Assembly: GCA_947371715.1 (NCBI GenBank)
Contig: CANBQQ010000044.1
Span: 1 to 12,353 of the forward strand
DNA length: 12,353 bases
Source of the DNA: Flavipsychrobacter stenotrophus
GTDB taxonomy: Bacteria > Bacteroidota > Bacteroidia > Chitinophagales > Chitinophagaceae
Reading direction: 5' to 3'
In this document: piece after piece, positions 1-7,514 of the stretch
Position numbering within the stretch: position 1 is the first letter of the stretch
Layout: each line of letters begins with the position of its first letter
The notes under the pieces: generated by a model
Told to the model about the DNA's origin: nothing
What the model saw: the letters and a program-made list of their open reading frames with translations, nothing else
Databases searched by the model: none
Made by a program: the position numbers and the translations under genes

Positions 1-2117
1 ATTGACACAAACCAGTTGTTGTCAGTAGGATTAGGATATACAAATACATTAGCATTACCTGTTGTTACATTTTCAACACCGGTAACGGCACCTGAAGGAT
101 AATATCCTGAACCGCCCCCTGTAAGGTTGGTAGTCAATATATGCGCAAAGCAGGTATCACCGCTTCTTGTAAGAGACCAGCTTGTAGATGAAGCAGTAAC
201 GCCATACTTGTAAGTAGAGAAGCTCGCTGAAGTTGCACCGGTAAATCCGGCTGAAGGATCTGCACTTATCGTGCTGCTGTTTATCTTGTACATTCTAAAG
301 TTTGTCAATGCCAAAGGAGCACCTGTTACACTTCCGTCAACATCAGAACTATCTTTAAGAACAAAAGGGAAAACAACTTCCACCGCAATGGTAGGTGCGG
401 TTGCGCCTGCTATTGACCAATACCTGTTCATAGACACGTTAGTTGTACCCACGCCCTGAGTACCTGCAGGGAAGGTAGTTGTAGTGCCGACATTTGTACC
501 AAACGCAGCCAATGTATTTTGCTTAACAGAGAAACCTGTGGTATTAAGTGTACCAATGCTGTTGCTGTTTTTCTTGATCATCAATACCAAAGTATCGTCT
601 ACATGACTTGCAGTAAGATTATCCTTCCAGTAGTAAGTGTAGCCTGTATTCATATCAGTACATTCCCTGTTAGCAGATACTGTTTTGCTTGCCAGATTAA
701 GCGCGTAACCAGGTTGGTATGCAGCACCACATGTTGATGAAAATGTGTTGGCAATTTCATATCTAACTGTATCACCCGGCTGAGTACCAAAACCATTAAT
801 GAACTTGATACCAGAGCTGGTGAGATGGCAGTAGCTCATAATAGTACCACCTACTGCTGACGTAGGATTGGCCGGAGTAACGCAAGAGCCTTCTATAGTG
901 TAGCAGCCATCGATAGCAGTAGTGCGGGTAGGGCCCCAGCAGCAACGGTGTGTGTGCGGTGAACCAAGATTATGTCCCATTTCATGCGCAGCAACTTCAA
1001 TATTCCAGCTAAAAGTAGCAAACGGAGACACAGTAAGCGATGTGTTATTATCAATGTTACAAAATGCATAAGGGCCTGCGAAGCTTGATGCCTGGTATGG
1101 CATACACATAGTACCCAACCATGCAACACCACCCATAGAACCACCCTTGGTAGTAAATAAAGTAGCCTGGTCACAGCCATGCATAGTATTCTGAGTGATC
1201 TTGCCAAATGTATCAAGCCATATGCTTGATGAAGTGGTTGGCAAAGGTGCAAAACGATCTGTGGCAGTATTTATCTGAAGATATTTAAGCACGATCGGAA
1301 TTCCTTCGTTCCTGTAGATTGTGTTCTTTACATTGAACATAGAGTTAATGTAGTTAGTCACGTTAGTTACGTTTGACCCTTTCTTAGTATACATTGTGTA
1401 GTCAACTACTTCAAAACATCTTACTTCAGTACAGTTGTTATATACATTGTTATTTACTGTTGTAGTGGTTTTATGAGCCGGTCTCACATCCTGCAACAGA
1501 TCAGAACCACACTTTGGTCCTTTTTCTTTAAAAAGGATATCCTGGTCGTTGTAACAAACATAATTCTGGTTGTAGTTGTAGCTTTCGCCCACCATTGTAT
1601 TTGGCTCTACAACGAAATTACCTTCAGGAGTAGCGAATATGCCATACACCTCATTCTTAAAGAAAGAGAATGATGCCAATGATCCGGGAATCCCCTTAAC
1701 AACACCGCTATAATGTAAGCCCGGCGTATATTCTACCTTGGTATCAACACCATTTGCCCCCATTGCATGTACTTCAAAATCGTTGCTGGTAAAATCGTAG
1801 CGGGCAAGCTCGATAGTGTAAGTTGTACCATCCGGACCAGGAATAACCAGGTTAATAGCGGTCATCTTCTTTTGCAGAAAGTCTGCAACCTTAGTGTAAT
1901 CTATAGTCAAGGGCTGAGCCTTCTCCACATTTTTAAGCAACTCTCTCTTATCAAAAGCCTGATTTGTCTGCCAAAGATCATTAACAGTAACAAATGAGTG
2001 AGATTCCTTTACGTGCCTGATAAATGCATCCAGTGGTTTTTCTTCACGGGCAATGGCTGAGATACTCGTGACACACGACAAGGCAACCAGGCATGCAGAT
2101 ATAAATTTCCTCTTCAT
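1..2117 (-). CDS. T9SS-secreted reprolysin-like zinc metalloprotease (3' end cut by window edge)
   Basis: Translating the minus strand from ATG 2117-2115 gives 705 codons open to the left edge. Residues 1-23 form a signal peptide (MKRKF, then a hydrophobic run ending AIA). Residues to about 225 look like a propeptide. The catalytic domain follows and holds HEMGHNLGSPH at 378-388 (zinc ligands H378, H382, H388; catalytic E379). A Met-turn MSYC lies at 427-430, the expected distance downstream. This is the metzincin signature of M12B/reprolysin-type bacterial proteases. After a Thr/Ser-rich stretch of unclear fold, VFVYPNPTDNNW (from about residue 691) begins a type A T9SS sorting domain, whose remainder lies outside the window. 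The protein is inferred to be exported and released or surface-anchored, digesting extracellular protein. Oddity: a Cys pair (RCCW) directly follows the zinc motif. The family call is firm; the substrate is unknown. Confidence 0.93.
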   Translation of the reverse strand, partial: MKRKFISACLVALSCVTSISAIAREEKPLDAFIRHVKESHSFVTVNDLWQTNQAFDKRELLKNVEKAQPLTIDYTKVADFLQKKMTAINLVIPGPDGTTYTIELARYDFTSNDFEVHAMGANGVDTKVEYTPGLHYSGVVKGIPGSLASFSFFKNEVYGIFATPEGNFVVEPNTMVGESYNYNQNYVCYNDQDILFKEKGPKCGSDLLQDVRPAHKTTTTVNNNVYNNCTEVRCFEVVDYTMYTKKGSNVTNVTNYINSMFNVKNTIYRNEGIPIVLKYLQINTATDRFAPLPTTSSSIWLDTFGKITQNTMHGCDQATLFTTKGGSMGGVAWLGTMCMPYQASSFAGPYAFCNIDNNTSLTVSPFATFSWNIEVAAHEMGHNLGSPHTHRCCWGPTRTTAIDGCYTIEGSCVTPANPTSAVGGTIMSYCHLTSSGIKFINGFGTQPGDTVRYEIANTFSSTCGAAYQPGYALNLASKTVSANRECTDMNTGYTYYWKDNLTASHVDDTLVLMIKKNSNSIGTLNTTGFSVKQNTLAAFGTNVGTTTTFPAGTQGVGTTNVSMNRYWSIAGATAPTIAVEVVFPFVLKDSSDVDGSVTGAPLALTNFRMYKINSSTISADPSAGFTGATSASFSTYKYGVTASSTSWSLTRSGDTCFAHILTTNLTGGGSGYYPSGAVTGVENVTTGNANVFVYPNPTDNNWFVS

Positions 2118-2144
2118 AAAAGTTTGAATATTTTTTAATTTTCT

Positions 2145-2152
2145 CAAAGATA
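2145..2152 (-). promoter_or_regulatory. Candidate -7 box (TATCTTTG) of the metalloprotease gene
   Basis: On the minus strand TATCTTTG matches the Bacteroidota -7 consensus TAnnTTTG exactly, 27 bases before the ATG at 2117. This would give a 5' leader of about 20 nt. A convincing -33 TTG/TTTG partner is not seen; the nearest candidate is a weak TTTCG about 19 nt upstream. The call rests on a consensus match only. Confidence 0.45.
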
Positions 2153-2217
2153 TTAGTTTGTAGATTATTAACGAAATTTTAATAAAGCGAATAAGACTAA
2201 TGTATATTCATGTTACT

Positions 2218-2233
2218 GTAGAATTAGTTCTAC
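2218..2233. promoter_or_regulatory. Dyad GTAGAA-N4-TTCTAC in divergent intergenic region
   Basis: A perfect 6-bp inverted repeat with a 4-base spacer (TTAG) sits near the middle of the 231-bp gap between the divergent protease and cytochrome/copper-monooxygenase genes. It has no T-run, so it does not look like a terminator. Its position suits an operator shared by both genes, but a dyad this short can occur by chance in AT-rich DNA. Confidence 0.25.
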
Positions 2234-2348
2234 CCAAGAAAATGAGCGGCTAAACGCACGTGATAGTCTATTTCAATACCCTTCTAATTTCTAAATTAAT
2301 TTACATCATATCATATAAATGAGTAAATTCATATTTCAATACAAGCAT

Positions 2349-3923
2349 ATGAAGCAAAAATTGTTACTTATTTATTCATTGATCCTCTCGGCCATAAGCA
2401 CACAGGCAACCCCTGTATGGAGTACCGATGTAGCGCCGATACTGTACAATCATTGTACATCGTGCCACCATAGCGGAGGAATTGCGCCATTTGCGCTGAT
2501 GACCTATAGTGATGCAGTTGCCAACGCAAGCACGATGCTGACGGACGTTACAACCGGCAAAATGCCACCCTGGCCACCCGAAAAAAGCTATTCTCATTTT
2601 GCTCATGAACGTATTCTATCTGCCGCTGAGATCAACACAATAGCCAGTTGGGCAAGTGGCGGCACGCCGGCAGGTACGCTTTCGGCAGCACCACCAATGC
2701 CCGTTTATAGTTCCCTTGGCGAGCTACCCGGCACACCCGACCTCATCATTAAGATACCTACTTATACATCCACAGCAGCCAGCGGAGATCTCTACCAGTG
2801 CTTTTCTATACCCAGCGGATTGCTGGCCGATAAATATGTTACAGCGTTTGAAGCTATCCCGGGCAATCCGGCAATTGTACATCATGTATTGGTATTCTGG
2901 GATACGACAGGCGCTTGCACGGCACTAGATGCCGCCAGCCCGGGCCCGGGCTATACCAACTTTGGTGGTGTAGGTAGCAGCGATGCTGTGATGGTGGGTG
3001 CATGGGTACCTGGTAGTGCACCAATGGTCTACCCAAACGGGTTTGGACTACGGGTGCCACAAAATGCCGACATAGCTTTACAAATACACTACCCTGCCGG
3101 CACAGCCGGTTTAGTAGATAGTACCGAAGTACATTTCTTCTTCTCATCGGCATCAACAATAAGAAATGTGCGCATTGACCCGATCCTGAACCATGAAAGC
3201 AATATTAATACGCCGCTAAATATTCCGGCAAACGCCATACAAACTTACCATGAGCAACAGGTATCTCCATTCGATGTTACATTGCTGGGCCTTGCGCCGC
3301 ACATGCATCTTATAGGCACGAGTATAAAAAGCTATGGTGTATTGCCTACAGGCGATACAGACAGATATATTAATATACCGGCATGGGATTTTCACTGGCA
3401 AGGATTTTACGCCTTTCCGCGCCTGAAACATGTACCACCGCTAAGTACCATATATGCTGATGCCGAATATAATAACACAAGTTCAAACCCTGAAAATCCA
3501 AGCTCACCTCCCCAATTGGTAACGGCCGGAGAGAATACAACCGATGAAATGATGATCGTCTATTTCATTTACACAGCTTACCAGGCGGGAGATGAAAACA
3601 TCATTGTTGATTCAGCAGTGGCATTAAATACACCTAATCCATTATCTAACTATTATCATGGTCAGCAACTGCTTGGGGTATCGCCCAATCCGGCTGTGAA
3701 TAACATCATGATCAAATGTTTCCTGGAACATGCCAATACCTGCACAATTGAGTTGATAGATATGCAGGGAAAAGTAGTAAAACAGCTTGCGGAACACGAG
3801 TTGGTAAGCAAAGGTTATAACGCGCTGACCTACTCCATTTCAGGAGTACCATCAGGCACTTACACCGTGCGAATGCGGACACAGGAAAGAATCCTCTCTC
3901 AAAAACTGGTCATTTTACCTTAA
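2349..3923 (+). CDS. Secreted cytochrome c / PHM-like copper monooxygenase fusion with T9SS sorting domain
   Basis: The protein has 524 residues from ATG 2349. An in-frame ATG at 2319 would add 10 residues, but 2349 gives a standard signal peptide (MKQK, hydrophobic core, cleavage near A20). Residues about 25-110 form a small c-type cytochrome domain: CTSCH (C36, C39, H40 bind heme) and KMPPW, whose M72 is the likely axial ligand. Residues about 130-430 match the two-domain copper type II, ascorbate-dependent monooxygenases (PHM/DBH). HHV (H178, H179) and QIHY (H247) correspond to the CuH site. HMH (H318, H320) and TDEM (M401) correspond to the CuM site. Residues about 443-524 (SPNP start, GTYTVR near the end) are a type A T9SS sorting domain. 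Inference: an exported enzyme hydroxylating an unknown substrate, with electrons passing through its own heme. It stands alone, divergent from the protease, and ends at its own terminator. Confidence 0.87.
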   Translation: MKQKLLLIYSLILSAISTQATPVWSTDVAPILYNHCTSCHHSGGIAPFALMTYSDAVANASTMLTDVTTGKMPPWPPEKSYSHFAHERILSAAEINTIASWASGGTPAGTLSAAPPMPVYSSLGELPGTPDLIIKIPTYTSTAASGDLYQCFSIPSGLLADKYVTAFEAIPGNPAIVHHVLVFWDTTGACTALDAASPGPGYTNFGGVGSSDAVMVGAWVPGSAPMVYPNGFGLRVPQNADIALQIHYPAGTAGLVDSTEVHFFFSSASTIRNVRIDPILNHESNINTPLNIPANAIQTYHEQQVSPFDVTLLGLAPHMHLIGTSIKSYGVLPTGDTDRYINIPAWDFHWQGFYAFPRLKHVPPLSTIYADAEYNNTSSNPENPSSPPQLVTAGENTTDEMMIVYFIYTAYQAGDENIIVDSAVALNTPNPLSNYYHGQQLLGVSPNPAVNNIMIKCFLEHANTCTIELIDMQGKVVKQLAEHELVSKGYNALTYSISGVPSGTYTVRMRTQERILSQKLVILP

Positions 3924-3935
3924 ATTATCTTTACT

Positions 3936-3966
3936 AACTGCCCTGCAATAGCGGGGCAGTTTTTTT
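3936..3966 (+). terminator. Rho-independent terminator after the copper monooxygenase gene
   Basis: AACTGCCCTGC and GCGGGGCAGTT form an 11-bp stem (one T-G wobble) closed by an AATA loop, followed directly by a run of T to 3966. It begins 12 bases after the stop codon and separates this gene from the next operon. Confidence 0.92.
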
Positions 3967-4004
3967 ATATCCGTTCTTTAGCAACACATTAACCATCACG
4001 TTAT

Positions 4005-4012
4005 TATCTTTA
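4005..4012 (+). promoter_or_regulatory. Candidate -7 box (TATCTTTA) of the SDR-to-kdsB operon
   Basis: TATCTTTA differs from the Bacteroidota TAnnTTTG consensus only at the last base. It sits just past the preceding terminator and 27 bases before the SDR start codon, the same spacing as in the protease promoter. No clear -33 element was found, so it is tentative. Confidence 0.35.
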
Positions 4013-4039
4013 CATCGCTTACAAGAAGCGTTTCAGCGC

Positions 4040-4822
4040 ATGAACAAAACAATATTGATAACCGGGGCAACCTCCGGTTTTGGAAAGGCCATAGCAGTAA
4101 AATTTGCTCAAAACGGATACACTGTCTGTATAACAGGCCGCAGAGAAGAACGATTAGCCGATCTAAAACAACAACTGGAAGACGAGTATAAAGTAAAAGT
4201 GGTCACCCTGAACTTTGATGTACGGGATAAGCAACAAGTAGCCACAGCCATAGCTCACCTGAAAACGCAGGTAGATCGTATAGATATACTGGTGAATAAC
4301 GCAGGACTAGCCTCGGGATTGAGCAGCATAGAAGACGGCGACACCGACGACTGGGATGTAATGATAGACACCAACCTGAAGGGATTGCTTTATGTGACCC
4401 GCCAGGTGGCACCAATTATGACCAGTCAGGCATCGGGCCATATCATTAACATTGGTTCTACCGCATCTAAGATGGTATACAAGAATGGTAATGTTTATTG
4501 CGCCACCAAATTTGCAGTAGACGCGCTGAACCAGGCCATGAGAATTGACCTGCTGAGTTACGGTATAAAAGTAACCGGCATTCATCCCGGCATGGCAGAA
4601 ACGGAGTTTTCTGTGGTGCGATTCAAAGGAGACGAAGAAAGAGCCAAAAATGTATACGCAGAGATCAACCCACTAAGGGCCGAAGATATAGCAGATATAG
4701 CCTGGTATTGTGCTAATCTGCCGGCACATGTTTGTATCAATGACCTTACCGTTACTTGCTTGAACCAGGCAACAAGTGTAAACACAATAAAGGAAGCAGA
4801 CAGGATAAAACCTGCTCAATAA
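4040..4822 (+). CDS. ydfG: SDR-family NADP-dependent oxidoreductase, YdfG-like
   Basis: This 260-residue classical short-chain dehydrogenase/reductase has a Rossmann fold. TGATSGFG at 8-15 binds the cofactor, and GRR at 33-35 favours NADP(H). NNAG is at 86-89, and the catalytic tetrad is N112, S140, Y153 and K157 (YCATK). Several stretches agree with E. coli YdfG as I recall it: MIDTN-KGL, GHIINIGSTA, TEFS-VRFKGD and LPAHV-IN. YdfG reduces malonic semialdehyde and oxidises 3-hydroxy acids such as L-allo-threonine and serine, so a small 3-hydroxy acid or aldehyde is the likely substrate. The gene is first in a co-directional run and ends in tandem stops (TAA TAG), 26 bases before the thioesterase. 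SDR family is certain; exact substrate is inferred. Confidence 0.92.
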   Translation: MNKTILITGATSGFGKAIAVKFAQNGYTVCITGRREERLADLKQQLEDEYKVKVVTLNFDVRDKQQVATAIAHLKTQVDRIDILVNNAGLASGLSSIEDGDTDDWDVMIDTNLKGLLYVTRQVAPIMTSQASGHIINIGSTASKMVYKNGNVYCATKFAVDALNQAMRIDLLSYGIKVTGIHPGMAETEFSVVRFKGDEERAKNVYAEINPLRAEDIADIAWYCANLPAHVCINDLTVTCLNQATSVNTIKEADRIKPAQ

Positions 4823-4848
4823 TAGAAAAAGCGTAAACTAATTGCATA

Positions 4849-5271
4849 ATGTTCATTTCCACTACCCAAATAAGAGTAAGATATGGAGAAACAGACCAGA
4901 TGGGGTATCTCTATTATGGCAACTATGCGCTCTATTATGAGGTAGGCAGAGCTGAGGCGATACGTGAATTAGGGTTTACCTACCGTGAACTGGAAGAAAA
5001 AGGAATAATGATGCCGGTAGCTGATCTTAATGTGCAGTACTACCGCCCGGCGGTTTATGACGACCTGATAACTGTCAAAACAATATTGAAAGAACTACCC
5101 ACTTCAAGTAAGATCCAGTTTCATAGTGAACTGTATAATGAAGCCGGAGTATTTTTGAATAAGGGGGTAACGACATTGGTATTCTTTGACCCAAAAGAAA
5201 AGAAGAAAGTAAACATGCCTGAAGAATTGCATAGCCGACTGGCGCCATTCTTTACCAAGGCCGATCTCTGA
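4849..5271 (+). CDS. Acyl-CoA thioesterase, hotdog fold (4HBT/YbgC-like)
   Basis: This 140-residue cytosolic protein has the size of a single hotdog domain. The N-terminal signature RVRYGETDQMGYLYYGNY carries D16, the position of the catalytic Asp in 4-hydroxybenzoyl-CoA/YbgC thioesterases. The following YYEVGRAEAIRELG forms the central helix. YbgC often has His in the VYHANY motif; here the equivalent residue is Tyr (Y23), which is common in Bacteroidota relatives. Members hydrolyse acyl-CoA thioesters, but chain length cannot be read from sequence. It lies 26 bases after the SDR gene and 28 before cinA, so co-transcription is likely. Confidence 0.9.
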   Translation: MFISTTQIRVRYGETDQMGYLYYGNYALYYEVGRAEAIRELGFTYRELEEKGIMMPVADLNVQYYRPAVYDDLITVKTILKELPTSSKIQFHSELYNEAGVFLNKGVTTLVFFDPKEKKKVNMPEELHSRLAPFFTKADL

Positions 5272-5299
5272 TATTTTAAACACCGCTACATAATTATCC

Positions 5300-6559
5300 A
5301 TGAGTAACGTAAATGCAGTAATAATAACCATAGGTGACGAATTGCTGATAGGTCAGACTATTGATACCAATTCAGCCTGGATAGCGCAGCAGTTAAATAA
5401 GCTGGGTATTGATGTGGTAAGGCGTGTGGCAGTTGGCGATACTAAGGACGCAATAACCAATGCACTTGATGAAGAATTACAAAAGGCATCATTACTGGTA
5501 CTTACCGGCGGCCTTGGCCCCACGAGCGATGATATTACCAAACCATTACTTTGCGACTACTTTGGCGGCAAACTGATCGTAAACGAGAAGGTACTTATTC
5601 ACCTGAAGGAAATGTTTGCCAAACGCAACAGGCCAATACTGGAGCGCAATATGAAGCAGGCAGAAGTGCCAGACGTATGCACTGTGCTGTTTAATGATAT
5701 GGGCACGGCTCCGGGTATGTGGTTTGAAAAAGATGGGAAGATCATCATTTCGCTACCAGGCGTACCATTTGAGATGCAGCATATAATGACCAATGTAGCG
5801 CTGCCGCGCATTAAAGATCATTTCCCCGGTGATGCTATTGTGCACCGAAGTGTGTTTACCGCGGGAGAGGGAGAGAGCTTTATTGCTGAGAAGTTATTAG
5901 ACATAGAAGCGTCACTACCCCCTTACATAAAGCTGGCATTTCTACCAGACAGTGGTTTTGTGAAATTAAGACTGACAGGAAAGGGAACAGACATAGAACA
6001 ACTAACCGCCGAAATAGAAGTGAAGCAGCATGAAATTGCCGCCAAGCTGGGCAGTATAGTAATAGCGATGGACGATATGCCTGTTGAAAAGATACTGGGC
6101 AATACCATGAAAGCGAATGGCAAAACTATTGGAATAGCGGAAAGCTGTACCGGTGGGTATATAGGCCATTACATTACACAGGTGGCAGGCGCCTCGGCAT
6201 ATTTTATGGGTAGTATTGTTTCTTACGACAACTCTATTAAACAGAATGTGCTGGGTGTAAAGGAAGAAACACTGAATACATACGGAGCCGTAAGTGAGGA
6301 GACTGTAATAGAGATGGCCAGGGGTGCAATGAAAGTGCTTAATGTGGACTACACACTTTCTGTAAGCGGTGTACTAGGCCCTGATGGCGGAACGGAAAGA
6401 GTAAAAGTAGGGACAGTATGGATGGCTGTAGCATCGAAAGATGAGGTAAAGACCAAAGAATTCAGGTTCTTCTACGACAGGGAACGTAATAAAGAGATGG
6501 CTGCTAAAAATGGTATGCTTTTCCTCTGGAAATTCATTAATAATAAGTTATCAGCATGA
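5300..6559 (+). CDS. cinA: CinA: competence/damage-inducible protein A with NMN deamidase domain
   Basis: The protein has 419 residues, the normal full length. The N-terminal MoaB/MogA-like (COG1058) domain starts with IGDELLIGQTIDTNS and holds TGGLGPTSDD (69-78) and LPGVPFEM (152-159). In characterised CinA proteins this domain is an ADP-ribose pyrophosphatase. The C-terminal CinA/PncC domain has ESCTGG (281-286), containing the nucleophilic serine, and SGVLGPDGGT (356-365). PncC converts nicotinamide mononucleotide to NaMN plus ammonia. The family usually has Ala-Gly-Pro in the last motif; Leu replaces Ala here, a mild variation. The stop overlaps the aroK start (ATGA), indicating coupled translation. 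The name comes from Gram-positive competence; here a role in pyridine nucleotide repair is more likely. Confidence 0.96.
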   Translation: MSNVNAVIITIGDELLIGQTIDTNSAWIAQQLNKLGIDVVRRVAVGDTKDAITNALDEELQKASLLVLTGGLGPTSDDITKPLLCDYFGGKLIVNEKVLIHLKEMFAKRNRPILERNMKQAEVPDVCTVLFNDMGTAPGMWFEKDGKIIISLPGVPFEMQHIMTNVALPRIKDHFPGDAIVHRSVFTAGEGESFIAEKLLDIEASLPPYIKLAFLPDSGFVKLRLTGKGTDIEQLTAEIEVKQHEIAAKLGSIVIAMDDMPVEKILGNTMKANGKTIGIAESCTGGYIGHYITQVAGASAYFMGSIVSYDNSIKQNVLGVKEETLNTYGAVSEETVIEMARGAMKVLNVDYTLSVSGVLGPDGGTERVKVGTVWMAVASKDEVKTKEFRFFYDRERNKEMAAKNGMLFLWKFINNKLSA

Positions 6560-7056
6560 TCTTTTTAATAGGAATGCCCGGAACCGGGAAAACATATTGG
6601 GGTAAAAAACTAGCCGAAGCCTATGACCAGGAGTTCATAGATTTGGATGCCTACATAGCCAAAAAGGAAAAGGCTGAAATTGCCACTTTGTTTGAAATAG
6701 AAGGGGAAGAGGGTTTCCGCAAAATGGAGAATATATACCTGGAACGTATCATAGCAACTGCGGCAGAGAATACAGTTGTTGCTTGCGGCGGAGGTACTCC
6801 ATGCTTCTATAAAAATATGGAGATGATGCTGGATGCCGGCGAGGTAATTTACCTGCAGTCGACTACCGCGTACCTTGTCAATAATTTGAAGAACGACACT
6901 ACGCAAAGACCTTTACTAAAAGGCAAGAGTAATCTTGATGAATATCTGGATAAACTACTGGCGGAGCGAAAAGAGGACTACGAACTGGCACAACATATTT
7001 TACAAACAGAAGACATTTCGCTCACTACCTTTGAAAAAATTATGTCTCATGTATAA
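6556..7056 (+). CDS. aroK: Shikimate kinase
   Basis: This 166-residue P-loop kinase phosphorylates shikimate at O3 with ATP, the fifth step of the chorismate pathway to aromatic amino acids. Walker A is GMPGTGKT (6-13). Substrate and metal residues are in place: DLD at 29-31, R55 in GFRKMEN, GGG at 78-80, lid R118 (QRPLL) and R138 (ERKEDY). The start ATG shares four bases with the cinA stop, and its last eight bases overlap the DUF423 start, so the three genes are probably translated as a coupled unit. No missing catalytic residue is seen. Identification is secure. Confidence 0.96.
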   Translation: MIFLIGMPGTGKTYWGKKLAEAYDQEFIDLDAYIAKKEKAEIATLFEIEGEEGFRKMENIYLERIIATAAENTVVACGGGTPCFYKNMEMMLDAGEVIYLQSTTAYLVNNLKNDTTQRPLLKGKSNLDEYLDKLLAERKEDYELAQHILQTEDISLTTFEKIMSHV

Positions 7057-7438
7057 ACCCGCAATAGTAGCAGGTATAATGCTGGCAGGCCTTGCAGTAG
7101 TGCTGGGCGCCTTTGCTGCCCACGGACTGAAAAATATGTTGCCGCCGGAAAAGATCGATGTTTTCCAGAAGGGAGTAACTTACCAATTTTACCACAGCTT
7201 TGCATTGTTGATACTGGGGGTAGTGTACGCATCTTTCCCCAACAAACAACTGGAGATGGCAATGCCATTATTTATAGGTGGTATCTTATGCTTCAGTGGC
7301 ACCCTGTATCTCTATCCTCTGCTTGAAGTTAAGAATGTGAGCATCCCTGTGATAGGCCGGTTGATAACACCTGTGGGTGGATTGCTCTTTATTTCAGGTT
7401 GGGTAATGTTCTTATTGGGTGTGTTGAAAAAAGCTTAA
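7049..7438 (+). CDS. DUF423 family small membrane protein
   Basis: The protein has 129 residues from ATG 7049 (MYKPAIVAG). An in-frame ATG at 6935 lies deep inside aroK, and the residues it would add do not resemble the family, so the shorter start is preferred. Four hydrophobic segments (about 5-25, 48-63, 70-90, 100-125) predict an inner-membrane protein. Family features are LGAFAAHGL (19-27), TYQFYHSFALL (44-54), FSGTLYLYPL (82-91) and ITPVGGLLFISGW (106-118). These mark DUF423 (YgdD/YwdK type), whose molecular role is not established. The gene overlaps aroK by 8 bases and is followed by a C/G-rich palindrome before kdsB. Confidence 0.92.
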   Translation: MYKPAIVAGIMLAGLAVVLGAFAAHGLKNMLPPEKIDVFQKGVTYQFYHSFALLILGVVYASFPNKQLEMAMPLFIGGILCFSGTLYLYPLLEVKNVSIPVIGRLITPVGGLLFISGWVMFLLGVLKKA

Positions 7439-7451
7439 GAAGTCTCACCCC

Positions 7452-7474
7452 TTCCCTCTCCAAGGGAGAGGGAG
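7452..7474. repeat. C/G-rich palindrome between DUF423 gene and kdsB
   Basis: TCCCTCTCC (7453-7461) pairs with GGAGAGGGA (7465-7473) over a 3-base AAG loop, extended by a T-G wobble at 7452/7474. It contrasts with the AT-rich surroundings and has no downstream T-run, so it is not a typical intrinsic terminator. It resembles the short intergenic REP-like palindromes dispersed in some Bacteroidota genomes. Only one copy occurs here, so its repeat status is inferred. Confidence 0.5.
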
Positions 7475-7514
7475 ATGTAATGTAAACTATCGTTGATTTA
7501 GTAGAATATACTTT

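Noticed and set aside
893..1252. Open frame of 119 codons in a second minus-strand frame inside the metalloprotease gene
   Set aside because: It overlaps the zinc-site coding region of a well-supported gene, is rich in Leu/His from frame shift and matches no family motif.
2319..2348. Upstream ATG for the copper monooxygenase
   Set aside because: The 10 added residues precede a standard Lys-rich signal peptide start (MKQK); the shorter start is more natural, though 2319 is not excluded.
6935..7048. Upstream ATG extension of the DUF423 protein
   Set aside because: The extra 38 residues are the aroK region read in another frame; DUF423 family proteins begin at the hydrophobic segment after ATG 7049.
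7452..7474. Intrinsic terminator after DUF423
   Set aside because: The hairpin is stable but no T-run follows on either strand.
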